From Chrysogorgia sp. JL179-B06 (Eukaryota > Cnidaria > Anthozoa > Scleralcyonacea > Chrysogorgiidae), in assembly GCA_035772405.1 (NCBI GenBank), contig JAYKKM010000003.1, positions 1,311,501 through 1,375,500 of the forward strand: 64,000 nucleotides of DNA, read 5' to 3'. This document shows, piece after piece, positions 10,125 to 20,034 of this stretch. The position numbers and the translations under genes were made by a program. The notes beneath the pieces are model-generated. The model made no database searches, was not told the DNA's origin, and saw nothing but the letters and a program-made list of their open reading frames with translations. Within the stretch, counting starts at the first letter, position 1, and every line of letters begins with the position of its first letter.

Positions 10125-11621
10125 ATGGTTCGAAAGCACATTAAAAAGAATGTACCCAGATCTTCTCATATCCATCGTTTGATGTATGCATTTAGTCATG
10201 AACGAAAAAGGCGACTAAATTACCAAGGAAATTATTTTATAAGAAATCATAAGTCTACCATGCAAAAAAGGTTGAAAAATCGACAAACTATTAAGCATGT
10301 TTTTAGAAGGTCTACTCCTATGTCATCTATTTCAAACAAATTAGCTACGAATTACCAAACAGATTTTTTAACATTTACTCCTGTCACTAATTTTGTTAAA
10401 ATTCAGAATAATATTGACACAGCAGAACATTCCTTGCCCTACGTTGTAAACAATCTATGTATCACTGTCAATTATAATTTTGCCAAATATGAGCAATTTT
10501 GTGTTTCTGACAAAAAGCTTTTAATGTCGGGTGATATTGAATTAAACCCAGGTCCTGTGCAAAACCAAAATAATCAAACATTCATAACACTACCATCATA
10601 TGTACGAGTAGAAGAAAGGTTACAACATTTTCAGTTGAGGCCACTTGATGTTGGTGGTGCAGGTGATTGCTTTTTTCGAGCTGTATCTCATGATCAGTTA
10701 TATGGTGACCCAGGTCGTCACTTGGATATTAGAGCTGCTGGTATTGAATATATGAGAGAGAACCCTGAGAGATTTATTGAAAGTAATACAGAGTACTCTT
10801 GGTTACAATATCTTAATAGTATGTCCATGCAAGGAACATGGTGTGATGGTTTGATTATACAAGCTGTTGCTGACCAACTTAATTTAAGAATTGTTATTGC
10901 TGAGTCACATGAACATTTTGGTCAGTTCAGTATGATACGAGCGGTATCTTCAACACAGCGACCGACTGATATATATTTGGGTCATATCGACGAATATCAT
11001 TATGTATCAACATTGCCATTTTCCGAAGTTTCAAGTATATTTCGGTCAACTGAAGACCCTCAAGTTAAGCAGAATAAAAATGAACTCATGATCGAATGTA
11101 TGAAAAGGAAATATTCAACTGTAGGTGCTTCATGTATGGAAAGGAAGGAACAGTACATGAAAAGTTGTGAATTAATGTGCTATTATTCTATCTGCTTTTC
11201 TACTATTAAGTCATGTAATTACTGGAATGATCAGACATTGAGTGCTATTTCAGAACATGCCATGTTACTTTACCAGGAAGTGTTAAAGGATGGAAATGAA
11301 TCTACATGTGCTTACATGCCAAAAACTATAAACATATGTGGTGCTGATGTTCACATAGTATTTTCTTCAAAATACCAGGGTATATTTCTTTCTAATGCTG
11401 TTTCTAGTAAACGTGACTTAGAGAGGCTAATGTTTATAGACAATGCTGTAGAAAATACTGGATTTTTGCTGTGGTTTTCAAACTATTGCTTTGCTTGCAT
11501 TTTCCAGAATGCAAAAAGAGCAAAAACAAAATATTTTTTGGTGTCGTGTGTTGAAAGGCAAACACTTCATATTTTCAGCATTTGCATGCATTGGCAGTTT
11601 AATAAAAAATCAACCAGATAA
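10125..11621 (+). CDS. 2A-OTU cysteine protease ORF of a mobile element (498 aa)
   Basis: An intact single-exon ORF. Residues 1-60 are strongly basic. Residues 131-144 read KLLMSGDIELNPGP, a canonical 2A motif expected to make ribosomes skip before Pro144, releasing a 143-aa basic peptide and a 355-aa protein. Residues about 171-300 form an OTU domain. The nucleophile Cys182 sits in GGAGDCFFRAVS, the catalytic His292 in DEYHYVST, and the core WCDGLIIQAVADQL lies between them. OTU proteases cleave ubiquitin-type conjugates. Residues about 367-470 (WNDQTLSAISEHAMLLY, TGFLLWFSNYCFACIFQ) resemble part of the neighbouring protease-like family but lack its FDxHSR motif. OTU domains occur in Helitron-type and other cnidarian transposon ORFs. 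No helicase or reverse transcriptase is adjacent, so this is a fragment or stand-alone derivative. Confidence 0.8.
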   Translation: MVRKHIKKNVPRSSHIHRLMYAFSHERKRRLNYQGNYFIRNHKSTMQKRLKNRQTIKHVFRRSTPMSSISNKLATNYQTDFLTFTPVTNFVKIQNNIDTAEHSLPYVVNNLCITVNYNFAKYEQFCVSDKKLLMSGDIELNPGPVQNQNNQTFITLPSYVRVEERLQHFQLRPLDVGGAGDCFFRAVSHDQLYGDPGRHLDIRAAGIEYMRENPERFIESNTEYSWLQYLNSMSMQGTWCDGLIIQAVADQLNLRIVIAESHEHFGQFSMIRAVSSTQRPTDIYLGHIDEYHYVSTLPFSEVSSIFRSTEDPQVKQNKNELMIECMKRKYSTVGASCMERKEQYMKSCELMCYYSICFSTIKSCNYWNDQTLSAISEHAMLLYQEVLKDGNESTCAYMPKTINICGADVHIVFSSKYQGIFLSNAVSSKRDLERLMFIDNAVENTGFLLWFSNYCFACIFQNAKRAKTKYFLVSCVERQTLHIFSICMHWQFNKKSTR

Positions 11622-11806
11622 AAAGGGTCAACATGCCGTCAAATTGTAAACTACAGTACTGCTCAGAAATAACCTAACACTGCGGTTGCGATTATTTTAA
11701 ACAATGCTTGAACTAGTGTTAAACATTGGTAAATCATAATAATCTTCTATATTTATAACATAGAAAACACTTCATATTTTCAGCATTTGCATGCATTGGC
11801 AGTTTA
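11561..11806. repeat. 41-bp direct repeat, 205 bp apart
   Basis: The 41 bp at 11561-11601, spanning the 3' end of the OTU ORF and beginning AACACTTCATATTTTCAGC, recur exactly at 11766-11806. They are too long for an ordinary target duplication. A partial tandem duplication is the simplest explanation. Confidence 0.85.
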
Positions 11807-12549
11807 GGCAAGGCTGAACCCAAAATATAAATGTGATAGTTTTGTTAAATACTGTTATTTTGGGTTATCATCCCATGTCCTATTTACACCAAACAAACAG
11901 TTACAGTTAAGGTCAGTTTGGGGGTTAATGATAGATCAAATATTTGGTGTAAATAGGACATTTCGTGGGATTATTGGGGTGCCTTTGCAACGCTTTATAT
12001 TCTGCGTGTGGGTTCGTTTGTTCGTTCAAAATCAGTGGTATATTTTTGACGCGACATTTTTGACGGTCGCTCTTTTGTGCCCGAAATGACGAAATATGGC
12101 ACAGTTTCCCGTGCATTTTTTTGATTAAATCATTGAAGAAACAATACAATAGATGTACTGTCAAAAGTAAGTTTATTTTATCGATTTTAAGCTAAAATAC
12201 GGCAATATTTTTTTGTTTATATATTTGTGATTGTTTACTCTCCATAAACAGAGCCAGAGCCTGGGGAACCTGTGAATATGGCAGACAGCTTTATAAATAT
12301 TCTGACTGTTTAATATTTCGTTGGTTCGTTTAATTATTAATTAATATATAGTAATACTTGCAAGATGAATCTCAAAGGCACTGCATTTTAGAACTGTGTC
12401 TGGTACCATATTTTTCATTTTAGATTCTGTATCCCACACTGCCGGCACCTGCTCCCCATATGTAGCCCAAGTTAACACCTAGCGGGTGTCTTGTTCTTAT
12501 TAATTTTGTCAGCTTATCTAGTAGCTTTTCACAGTAGCAGTAGTGTACA
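11807..12549. other. Gap between convergent OTU and HECT-fragment genes
   Basis: No gene recognised. An inverted repeat near 11875-11960 (TCCTATTTACACCAAA and TTTGGTGTAAATAGGA) marks a small foldback. A hairpin-bearing stretch at 12472-12494 (GTTAACACCTAGCGGGTGTC) recurs with two changes at 29959. Confidence 0.6.
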
Positions 12550-12856
12550 TCAGTTTTTGAGAAATTTATGCTTATTGTACATTTCATACAAAGCAATTCT
12601 GAGGAATTCTCTTGTTGGTCCTCCAGCATCGACAGCTCCCTCACTAGCACCAGTGTCATCAGCAAATTTAATGCTCAAGCCATGACTTGGGATAAAAGTT
12701 GATCGGTTGATCTTCTTCATTCCATCAGTGAAAGTATAGCTCCTCCTGATATTTAATAAATTCTTGGGAGTAATGCTATCATCAGCATTATCCATTAATG
12801 AAGATATATGTTGCTGCAATATTTGTTTATAGTCCTCAGGTTTGGAAGCAGAATCA
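12550..12856 (-). CDS. Exon 6: N-terminal part of HECT domain
   Basis: Acceptor TTAACAG at 12857, then SDSASKPEDYKQILQQHISS and a HECT N-lobe start with the signature DAGGPTREF. The stop TGA falls only about 20 residues later (KHKFLKN). A normal HECT domain needs roughly 290 further residues, including the active-site Cys. No obvious HECT continuation is visible downstream. Confidence 0.75.
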
Positions 12857-15230
12857 CTGTTAACAAAGTAGAAATTACACTACATTAACATCATGAGTTA
12901 AGTATTACCCTGAGTTTACAAGTCTTGCATGTTTGTGAGAAGCATTCACCCACAGCTCGGTGTTAAATATTCAAAAAAGAATAGCAAATTTTGCCCGAGT
13001 TCTCTGCACATGAACAGTTTGAATGACCATTAAAGTGAAAAAAGTCATATGGTGTACCTAGCGTAACATCTTACAAAATAGCATAACATCTTACAACATA
13101 CTGACAGTAATGAGTAATGTCTGCATGTAACATCTTACAATGTAGTGTAATGTCTGACAACGTAGTGCAACATTTTACAACGTAGTGTAACGTCTTTCAA
13201 CATAGGGTACAGTACAGTATAATACCGTATATAAAATGAAGTATTGGGCAAATGGTAAATTTTGAGCATTGGCCTGTTAATCCCAATGACATTGGAATAA
13301 TATTATGTTCAGTAAAAACTTAAATATGCCAGATTAATACTCACCTTGCACTTAGTTCAAGGACCCGTTGCATTTGCATATCTTCATCATCAAAATTATC
13401 ATTTTCAACTAGAATTTCTGCATATGAACTAAAAACATAAGGAAATATTTAGTTTATTACAGTACCCAATCAGAACATAGAAATTGAATTTCTCCAGAGG
13501 CTTCCTGCACCATCCAACTGGCAAAAAGCAGGGAGAATATGGACATGAGATTGCTAGTGTGGGTTCCCCCCACCCCACCACAATTTCTGCCACTGCAGCT
13601 CAATATCGTACCACAACTATATTACCGGAAATAATCCTCAGTACCCAAGGCTCCTGAACCAGCATGTGTATCTGCCTTCAAGTAAGTATTATCTTTCACA
13701 CCAAGTCTCTGTTTCAGACTAGGTAAATTGTCATTGTCCACATCATCTCCCTAAATGGAAAATCACAAAATACCACAATAATTTTGTAAAAAAGATTCCT
13801 ACAGTATCTGTCCCAAAACATCTCAATTCTACTTTCAACACTGCTACTCCCATACCCACCTCCAAAATTGTTTGACAAACATCAATATTTCTTAACCCTT
13901 TAAACACGAGTGGCCGGCCAATTTATAACTCAAGTGGCCGGAATTCCAGCCAGCACACCCTTTCATTTATAGGTATTAGAAAGCATAATCCCAGGTGATT
14001 GGTATTCAAGGGGGGGGGGGGGGGGGGATATTATAGTTTGATAATTTTAGTCCATTTTGGGGGTAGGGGTTGCAGATAAATCCTCATTTTCGTGGCAGTT
14101 TATGGTTAAGAAATTATCGAAAAAATGGTGGTGGTTATGGTGTAAGGAGAAAAAATGATGTGGTTTGCGGAAAGTTTGACCCCCTATAGCCCCCTTCAAG
14201 GGGTTAATAATATAATTTGTAGTGATGGAATTTATATCGAACCTCATAAATGTATATTTTCATTGTTATTTTCTTTATTTCCCTAATCATGAAATTGCTA
14301 AACTCATATGCTGACCTACCGATGAATCGGAGTGCACTTGTGTGATATTCCTCTCTTCTAAATCTATACAATTTGCATTGATTTCCTTCTTTACTAGGGG
14401 AATACTTGACTCTATGTAAAGACCTCCTTGTCCAGCCATGGCAGCCACAGTTGCTCCAGTCCCAGACTGGAAACTTTGTCGTGCGCGCGGAAGATCTTCC
14501 GCGCGCACTTGAAAAGCCACGCGCGCAAAATGTGTGGGGCGCGCGCGCAAAAAATATGACGCGCGGCGCTTGCAAGAAGAAAGTATGATGCGTCCGCAGG
14601 CTCGCTAAAAGTTTCTAAGACAAAACATTTCATAGTTTGTATGATATCTGAACAGAAATTTTCAAACATCTTTCCCCTAATCCTGGATTAAGCTAATCTC
14701 TGGCCCCCTATATATATTCATATATGTTTATTATATTACGTATTGTTTGATGACTGTTCATGATTCTGAGCCCACAATAGCTGGTCAGCGTGTCCGCGCG
14801 CAAGTCCACGCGTTAAGCGCGCATATTTCGGAAACAAAAAATTCTTCCGCGTGCAGCTTTGTTGATGCAACTGATCTTGAAGTGGACGGTTGAGCAGTAA
14901 GAAATTGCCTGAAAGCAGATGGAAGTACTACGGCAGGTTGTTGATTAGTTTCTGTTTGTTGACTAGCTGCAGGTTGTTGACTCATTGAAACCTTTGACGT
15001 CGAAGGAACCTGAAAGTGAAATCATGACCAATCATGCATGTGAGCATGTCGACGGAATATATACATAAATTACATTAACGACAGCAAACGTGTCAACTTC
15101 TCCGATCAACGAAGAAAATCTTAGAATTATGGGGGATCATTCTCAGTATTTTTCTTACCTCTTGACCACGAGTAACAATCACGGACCTCAGGGAATCCAG
15201 TAGAGTGAGCGCTTCGTTTACGTTCGCCAT
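12550..15230 (-). CDS. Six-exon gene: UIM plus truncated HECT domain
   Basis: Minus-strand gene reconstructed from splice sites. Exons: 15159-15230 (MANVNEALTLLDSLRS..., donor GTAAGA); 14872-15009 or ending at 14932 (Gln/Ser/Thr-rich, donor ambiguous, both phase 0); 14320-14466; 13626-13750; 13345-13428; 12550-12856. Phases agree throughout (0/0, 0/0, 0/0, 2/2, 2/2), giving roughly 270-290 aa. Exon 5 encodes DDEDMQMQRVLELSAS, a good ubiquitin-interacting motif. Exon 6 encodes the beginning of a HECT domain (LSIKFADDTGASEGAVDAGG, then PTREFLRIALYEM) and then stops. The catalytic Cys lobe is absent, so it cannot be a HECT ligase. It may be a ubiquitin-binding regulator, a gene missing 3' exons, or a retired ligase. 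It is convergent with the OTU ORF. It could also be part of a transposon cargo. Confidence 0.7.
13058..13205. repeat. Degenerate minisatellite TAACATCTTACAACGTAGTG
   Basis: About six imperfect copies of a 20-25 bp unit lie in the intron between exons 5 and 6 of the UIM/HECT gene. Confidence 0.8.
13345..13428 (-). CDS. Exon 5: ubiquitin-interacting motif
   Basis: An 84-nt exon bounded by TTTTTAG and GTGAGT. It encodes SYAEILVENDNFDDEDMQMQ followed by RVLELSA. The acidic run, then L/M-Q-R-x-L-x-x-S, is the UIM signature, with Val in place of the usual central Ala. It starts and ends in phase 2, as its neighbours require. Confidence 0.75.
14011..14028. repeat. Poly-G run
   Basis: Long G homopolymer in an intron. 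Similar runs occur at about 17466-17490 and 27055-27080. Confidence 0.9.
14481..14508. repeat. Perfect 28-bp CpG-rich palindrome
   Basis: GTGCGCGCGGAAGA followed by its exact reverse complement. It lies just upstream, in gene orientation, of the exon 3 acceptor of the UIM/HECT gene and within an island of GCGCGC motifs (14478-14570, again 14790-14850) in otherwise AT-rich DNA. It could be a cruciform, a MITE remnant or a protein-binding site. Confidence 0.85.
15159..15230 (-). CDS. Exon 1 of UIM/HECT-fragment gene
   Basis: ATG at 15230-15228 followed by 24 codons (MANVNEALTLLDSL...VTRGQE) and a GTAAGA donor. The upstream AAG-ATG-G context favours this start. It is phase 0, matching the next acceptor (TTTCAG at 15011-15010). 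Confidence 0.75.
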
Positions 15231-15282
15231 CTTGCAATTCCACTTCGTTTCCCGCCTTGAGAGAAAATCCGCTGACCAGTAG

Positions 15283-15485
15283 CATTATTTTAAATAATGT
15301 AAAAATCTTACGAACATTATTTTAAATAATGTGAAAATCTTACGAACATTATTTTAAATAATGCAAATATCTTACGAACATTATTTTAAATAATGTAAAA
15401 ATCTTACGAACATTATTTTAAATAATGTAAAAATCTTACGAACATTATTTTAAATAATGTAAAAATCTTACGAACATTATTTAAC
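15283..15485. repeat. Second hairpin minisatellite, unit about 32 bp
   Basis: About six to seven tandem copies of CATTATTTTAAATAATG followed by TAAAAATCTTACGAA. The first part is a near-perfect palindrome, so each unit folds. It is directly joined to the 31-bp hairpin satellite that follows. Confidence 0.9.
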
Positions 15486-15489
15486 ACTA

Positions 15490-15870
15490 AATATCCAAAT
15501 TCAAAAAAGGATTATTTAGCAAATAATCCAAAACGGAAAATGGATTATTTAACAAATAATCCAATTCGAAAAAGGATTATTTAACAAATAATCCAAATTG
15601 TAAAAGGATTATTTAACAAATAATCCAAATTGAAAAAGGATTATTTAACAAATAATCCAATTCGAAAAAGGATTATTTAGCAAACAATCCAAATCGTAAA
15701 AGGATTATTTAACAAATAATCCAAATTGAAAAAGGATTATTTAACAAATAATCCAAATCGAAAAAAGGATTATTTAACATATAATCTAGGATACAGCGCA
15801 TTATATGTAAATCATTAAAAAATTAACGTATTTCTTAGGTAAATAATAAATGCACAAACGGCGCCCCATA
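15490..15870. mobile_element. Hairpin satellite and right end of repeat element, copy 2
   Basis: The same 31-bp GGATTATTTA(A/G)CAAATAATCC array as at 5.0-5.66 kb, shorter here. It is followed by the same 100-bp end finishing ACGGCGCCCCATA at 15870. Two copies 10 kb apart with the same internal order and terminus show a dispersed element. Confidence 0.88.
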
Positions 15871-15920
15871 CTTCCTAGACTCTTCGCAACATATTTTCAC
15901 GAACCACACCTCTAATGGCT

Positions 15921-16136
15921 CTTACTTCGTGTACCGGACGCAGAAATGTGCAGGAGTAAAATGTTAGTTAGCACTGTACAGAACTGCCTCGTTCTTTAAA
16001 AAATCCCGTTTATTTTATCTAGGATAGGTTTAATTCATGAGTTGGACAATTGCAGGACAAAAATAAACGGATTTTTTTTAAAGAACGAGGCAGTTCTATA
16101 CAGTGCTAAATTTCTGTGTCCGGTACACGAAGTAAG
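15921..16136. mobile_element. Foldback element, arms about 90 bp
   Basis: CTTACTTCGTGTACCGGAC at the left is matched by GTCCGGTACACGAAGTAAG at the right. The arms also share the AGCACTGTA(C/T)AGAACTGCC and AAATAAACGGGATTTTTT segments. The centre is only about 45 bp. The small frame 16042-16233 is an artefact of the right arm. Confidence 0.88.
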
Positions 16137-17825
16137 ATCCCGTCAAATATACATATTTTTTGGACGCAAGAACATGAATTTCACCGGCCACAAATTTGGT
16201 AAAAAAATTTTTGGTACCCAAAAAGGAGAATAAAATTGCCTATTTTCCTTTAATGAATAAGTTGAATCCTGCTGAGGAACGAAAGTAACATTTTACATTT
16301 ACATTTAACATTTTGTATTTTCATAAGTGTTTACTATCTAAAACTAGGAGTTCTTATCAGAAGTGAAATGCTGCCTCGGGACTGACACAGGAGCAGTGGA
16401 TACGAAGTTGCCTGTAGAAGTGTTCAGGATTAGGCCAGCAGAATGATGCTAGAAATTTGCCATAGCATTGAAGATCAAATAAATAGAATGTAGAATATAA
16501 ACCACGTATAAAAGCGATAATATAGCCTCGTAATATTAAAATAACATACGGCGCGTTTATAATGTCAAAATTTAATATGACCATTTGAACTCCATACATC
16601 TTATTCGAACAACATTTACTCAAAACCAGCAGGCCTCGCGAAGTTATAAATTTCCATTCAAGCGACACTTTTGTCAAATCTGGCGGTCAAATTTCAAATC
16701 GCACAAACGCGAATGGGAAATATACCCTTACAGCATAATTTTATGTTTGTAAACCAATCTTCATTCACTGGTCCACATGCGTCGAACGCACTTACATAAT
16801 CTTTGATTACTCATAGTATATTATAATTATATCCACCAAATGCTCGACCAAAGACAACGAGACCAGGTGTAGTGGAATATGCGCAATGGAGCTTGCAACC
16901 TGTTTCGCGACCGCTTCGTGAGTGCCCCCCTCCCCGTTTCCCCCCGGATTTGCGAACAGATATGAAAATTTTTCAATAATCGAGATCTTGTCACGAGTTA
17001 ACAGAGGAACGTCAAGAATAGTGTGCGCCTCCCTGAGGGGAATGAGTTTTCTAACCCCCCGCCTTAAGTGTGTTCCTAACCCCAAGCTGTATTTTCTATG
17101 GTTATACTAAAAAACATCGTTCCAAAGACGCGGACTGTACGTTAACTCTATTTGATCTAACGCCGACCCACGTTTAAGGGATAATTCGAGTGCTAATCTC
17201 AACCGGCGTAAATTTCATTTCCAGCATACATTCGAAAAGGATCTGAGAGTAATTTTGAACCTCGATCGGGTTTTTAGTCGTGGCCGGAGATTAAAACGGA
17301 TTGTCCAAAAGTAACTCGTGCTGTCTTGACTGTAGCGTTTGCTGCTGAAATGGCGAACTGGATGGCGGTTTTTTGGATAAAGAATAATTGGCGGCAAATG
17401 CAGATATCACATATTATATAATCTGTGGAACCAGTGTGGTTATACTCAGGGACGTGACGAAGGAATCACGATTGGGGGGGGGGGGGGGGGGTGTCATATG
17501 ATAGTGACCAACTTTTTTGCGTTTTTGTGAAAATTTTCGAATCAGACACATGAAGGGGGGAAAGCGAGAATTGATCGAAAAAATTGTAATGTATAAATGC
17601 ATCACAACATTAAATTGAACAACTGACTTACTTAAGGTTTGTAAATTAGCCAAATGACACGGATCAATGGTTTTGCATCACAAGCTCGCATATCACTCCT
17701 TCAAACAATTGAGCCTCGGATTTCAATGGTCTGCGGTCTCCCGTCTCCAGATCGGAAATACTTCACTACGGAATACATCAACTGTACTCACTTAAATACA
17801 ATTTTTGCTGGGGATGTTTGAGTGC
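16137..17825. other. Intergenic, repeats only
   Basis: No family recognised. The stretch 16920-17090 holds CCCCCC-rich sequence and a fragment reading AGTTTTCTAACCCCCCGCC, a repeat also seen in inverted form at 35.4-35.7 kb and near 49.05 kb. The 106-aa minus frame at 16357-16677 shows no domain I can name. A poly-G run lies at 17466-17490. Confidence 0.5.
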
Positions 17826-18168
17826 TATTGACCAACTGTTGACCGACAATTGATAAAAAAAAAATTTTTATTGACCAACTGTTGACCGACAATTGATAAA
17901 AAAAACAAATTTCAGCTTTTTTTTCTGTCTCACCATTTTTATTTTGGCTAGCAGCAATCCCTTGTGTGACCAACTTTTTGCTATTTGGAATTATTGGGGG
18001 GGTGTCGCACCTCTCAACGCGAAGACTCCACATGGCTAATTCTTCAAGTAAATCCATAGTGATCAAGGTCGTTTTTTCAAATTCTTCGTCTAAAAGGCTG
18101 AACATTTCATCTACTTCTCGAAGATAACAAGAAAACAAGTAACCTCGACTGAAATTCAGGGGTAGCAT
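17788..18168 (-). CDS. Uncertain 126-aa ORF, possibly an exon relic
   Basis: Residues 1-75 look protein-like (REVDEMFSLLDEEFEKTTLI, then TMDLLEELAMWSLRVERC). The C-terminal part is translated from a 45-bp tandem duplication (17828-17910), so it is unlikely to be real coding sequence. No family recognised. Confidence 0.2.
   Translation of the reverse strand: MLPLNFSRGYLFSCYLREVDEMFSLLDEEFEKTTLITMDLLEELAMWSLRVERCDTPPIIPNSKKLVTQGIAASQNKNGETEKKAEICFFYQLSVNSWSIKIFFLSIVGQQLVNSTQTSPAKIVFK
17828..17910. repeat. Tandem duplication of about 45 bp
   Basis: TATTGACCAACTGTTGACCG plus ACAATTGATAAAAAA occurs twice in a row. Confidence 0.9.
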
Positions 18169-18219
18169 TTCGAATCTGACGTCACAAACAATATTACCTT
18201 TTAAAATTGCGGGCTCACT

Positions 18220-18850
18220 TGGAACACGTGCTTATAAATGTTTCCGGATTCATCATAAACCGAGTATTCGGATTGGTAAGCTGTTTACACTCGGGAGTAT
18301 TCGGATTCATATCGTTTACACACCCGATGAAATCCGGAAACATTTATGCGGGAACGGTTACCAAGCATTTCGCGAAAAGACAACCCCAAAATACCGCCCA
18401 AAAAGAAGGCTAGAAAGGATGTTACAAAGAGTGTTTATGAGGTAGAACTACTTCTTGGAGTAGTTCGTGCGTACTAAATGGATGCGTATAAAATGGATCA
18501 TATGTGCCTGCAACAAAATCAGACAACCAAATACCGACAAGTCGACAACAGTGCAATAACAACAACATCCGCCATTTTGTCTGCACCGCAAACTCGTGTG
18601 ATCGCGGGCGGAAAAATATTCGGATTCATTGGAATACCCGTTTACACTACAAAAGATTCCGGATTCATAAGTATCCAGCTACAAAGTTTCCACTTTAGAT
18701 TCCGGATTCAAAATCTCCGGAGACGCGACGAAACCGGGACGTTTTATGTCGGATTCATCCTCTTGTGTGTAAACGGCAAAACGAATCCGGTACCAAAACG
18801 TTCCGGATTCGTGACGAATCCGGAAACTTTTGCTCTAGTGTAAACGCAGT
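18220..18850. repeat. CCGGATTC/GTTTACAC-rich MITE-like region
   Basis: More than ten copies of CCGGATTC or its complement are interspersed with GTTTACAC/GTGTAAAC in both orientations, ending GTGTAAACGCAGTCTTA. The pattern is that of a MITE with many subterminal inverted motifs. The frames at 18207, 18478 and 18504 are by-products. The exact termini are not resolved. Confidence 0.6.
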
Positions 18851-19374
18851 CTTAGTAATAGTGGGCTAAATAGTAGTGATCTCAGAGCTCAAAGTACTTA
18901 CTTCAATTATTATTTTTTACACTTTATTTTATTTTTTTACACTTTATTTTTTTTTACATCGAAAATCTAAAAAATGGGGGTGAATTTTCATCGTAGTGCC
19001 ACTTTAAAGAAATTAAAGAAACTTTGAAGCATCAAAGAGTTATAAAAACCATTTGTATACTGTTTATAAGTTACTATTTCATGTTTGAGTCGGTTTTCTT
19101 TGATGTACCGCGGGCTTTATAGCATAAAGCACATGAATACTAATTAGATAAGAAATGAAGACAAAACTAGGAAAATCTTTGTCCAAGGTGGAAAAAATAG
19201 ACAAAATTTTGTTGGAAAACCTCCTCAATCATGAAATCAGTCAGATAAAGCCCTCGAACGTCGAGATTTATGCTATATATCCCTCGTTCTCGGGCTTTAT
19301 CTCTTACATAAACAGTAGCAACTCTCCAATGAGCTTAAAGGAATTGAACTGAGTCAAATAGATATTCTGAAAGA

Positions 19375-19605
19375 TATTCTGAAACTCCCGAAGGTCAATA
19401 CCACCACTTATGGCGGTATCAAACGGTAAAGTTATGGAACGCCCTTCTGGACGAAGTATGACGCTTTTAAAACTGTATTAAGAACATTGACATTTGTAAC
19501 TTTTTAGGGCTAATATAGTTTAATTAGCTATAATTTTTTGTACATATTCTATAGTCTCTTCTATATGAGGATTGAGTCTCCTGTAATTTTAGATTATATT
19601 CTGTA
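19375..19605 (+). pseudogene. LINE tail fragment (C-terminus of RT ORF), interrupted
   Basis: Translates as PKVNTTTYGGIKR, then KLWNALLDEV after a frameshift, the end signature of L2/CR1-type RT proteins. The 3' UTR appears to be cut by foldback inserts at about 19608-20936 and to resume at about 20937, ending in an ATTGT pentamer tail near 21028-21065. Confidence 0.6.
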
Positions 19606-19607
19606 TT

Positions 19608-19797
19608 TAAGAAATAGAAAACATTTTCCGTGTTTCCATAGAGTTATAGAAACAAGAGTGGAAGTTTGGGAGAACTAGAAATGGCAGTGGGAACACGAGC
19701 CAGCAGGGCGAGTGTTCCCACGCTATTTCGAGTTCACCCAAACTTTCACGGGTGTTTCTATAACATATGGGAACACGGAAAGATGTTTTCTATCTCT
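19608..19797. mobile_element. Foldback element, arms about 80 bp
   Basis: AGAAATAGAAAACATTTTCC is mirrored by AAGATGTTTTCTATCTCTTT, and CACGAGCC/GCGAGTG lies at the centre. A diverged relative sits at about 44902-45060. Confidence 0.8.
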
Positions 19798-20034
19798 TTT
19801 ATAAAATAACATTGAGGAAATAAGTAATAAGACTCTTTTATTAAAATGATGAAAGTATACATTCTCCTTACTCACGCTAGACAGCGTCGTCGGCTGCTCA
19901 AATGAACATAAACGCACTTAACTGTGAAGAAAAGCATCCAATCTTCTCATTTTTCTTCTTGTTGGCTGTCACAGAACATATTTATCAACATTTTAGCAGT
20001 TTGTGAGCAAAGGTTAGTCCACTTTATAAAAATG

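Noticed and set aside
16042..16233. 63-aa ORF
   Set aside because: It is entirely part of the right arm of a foldback element.
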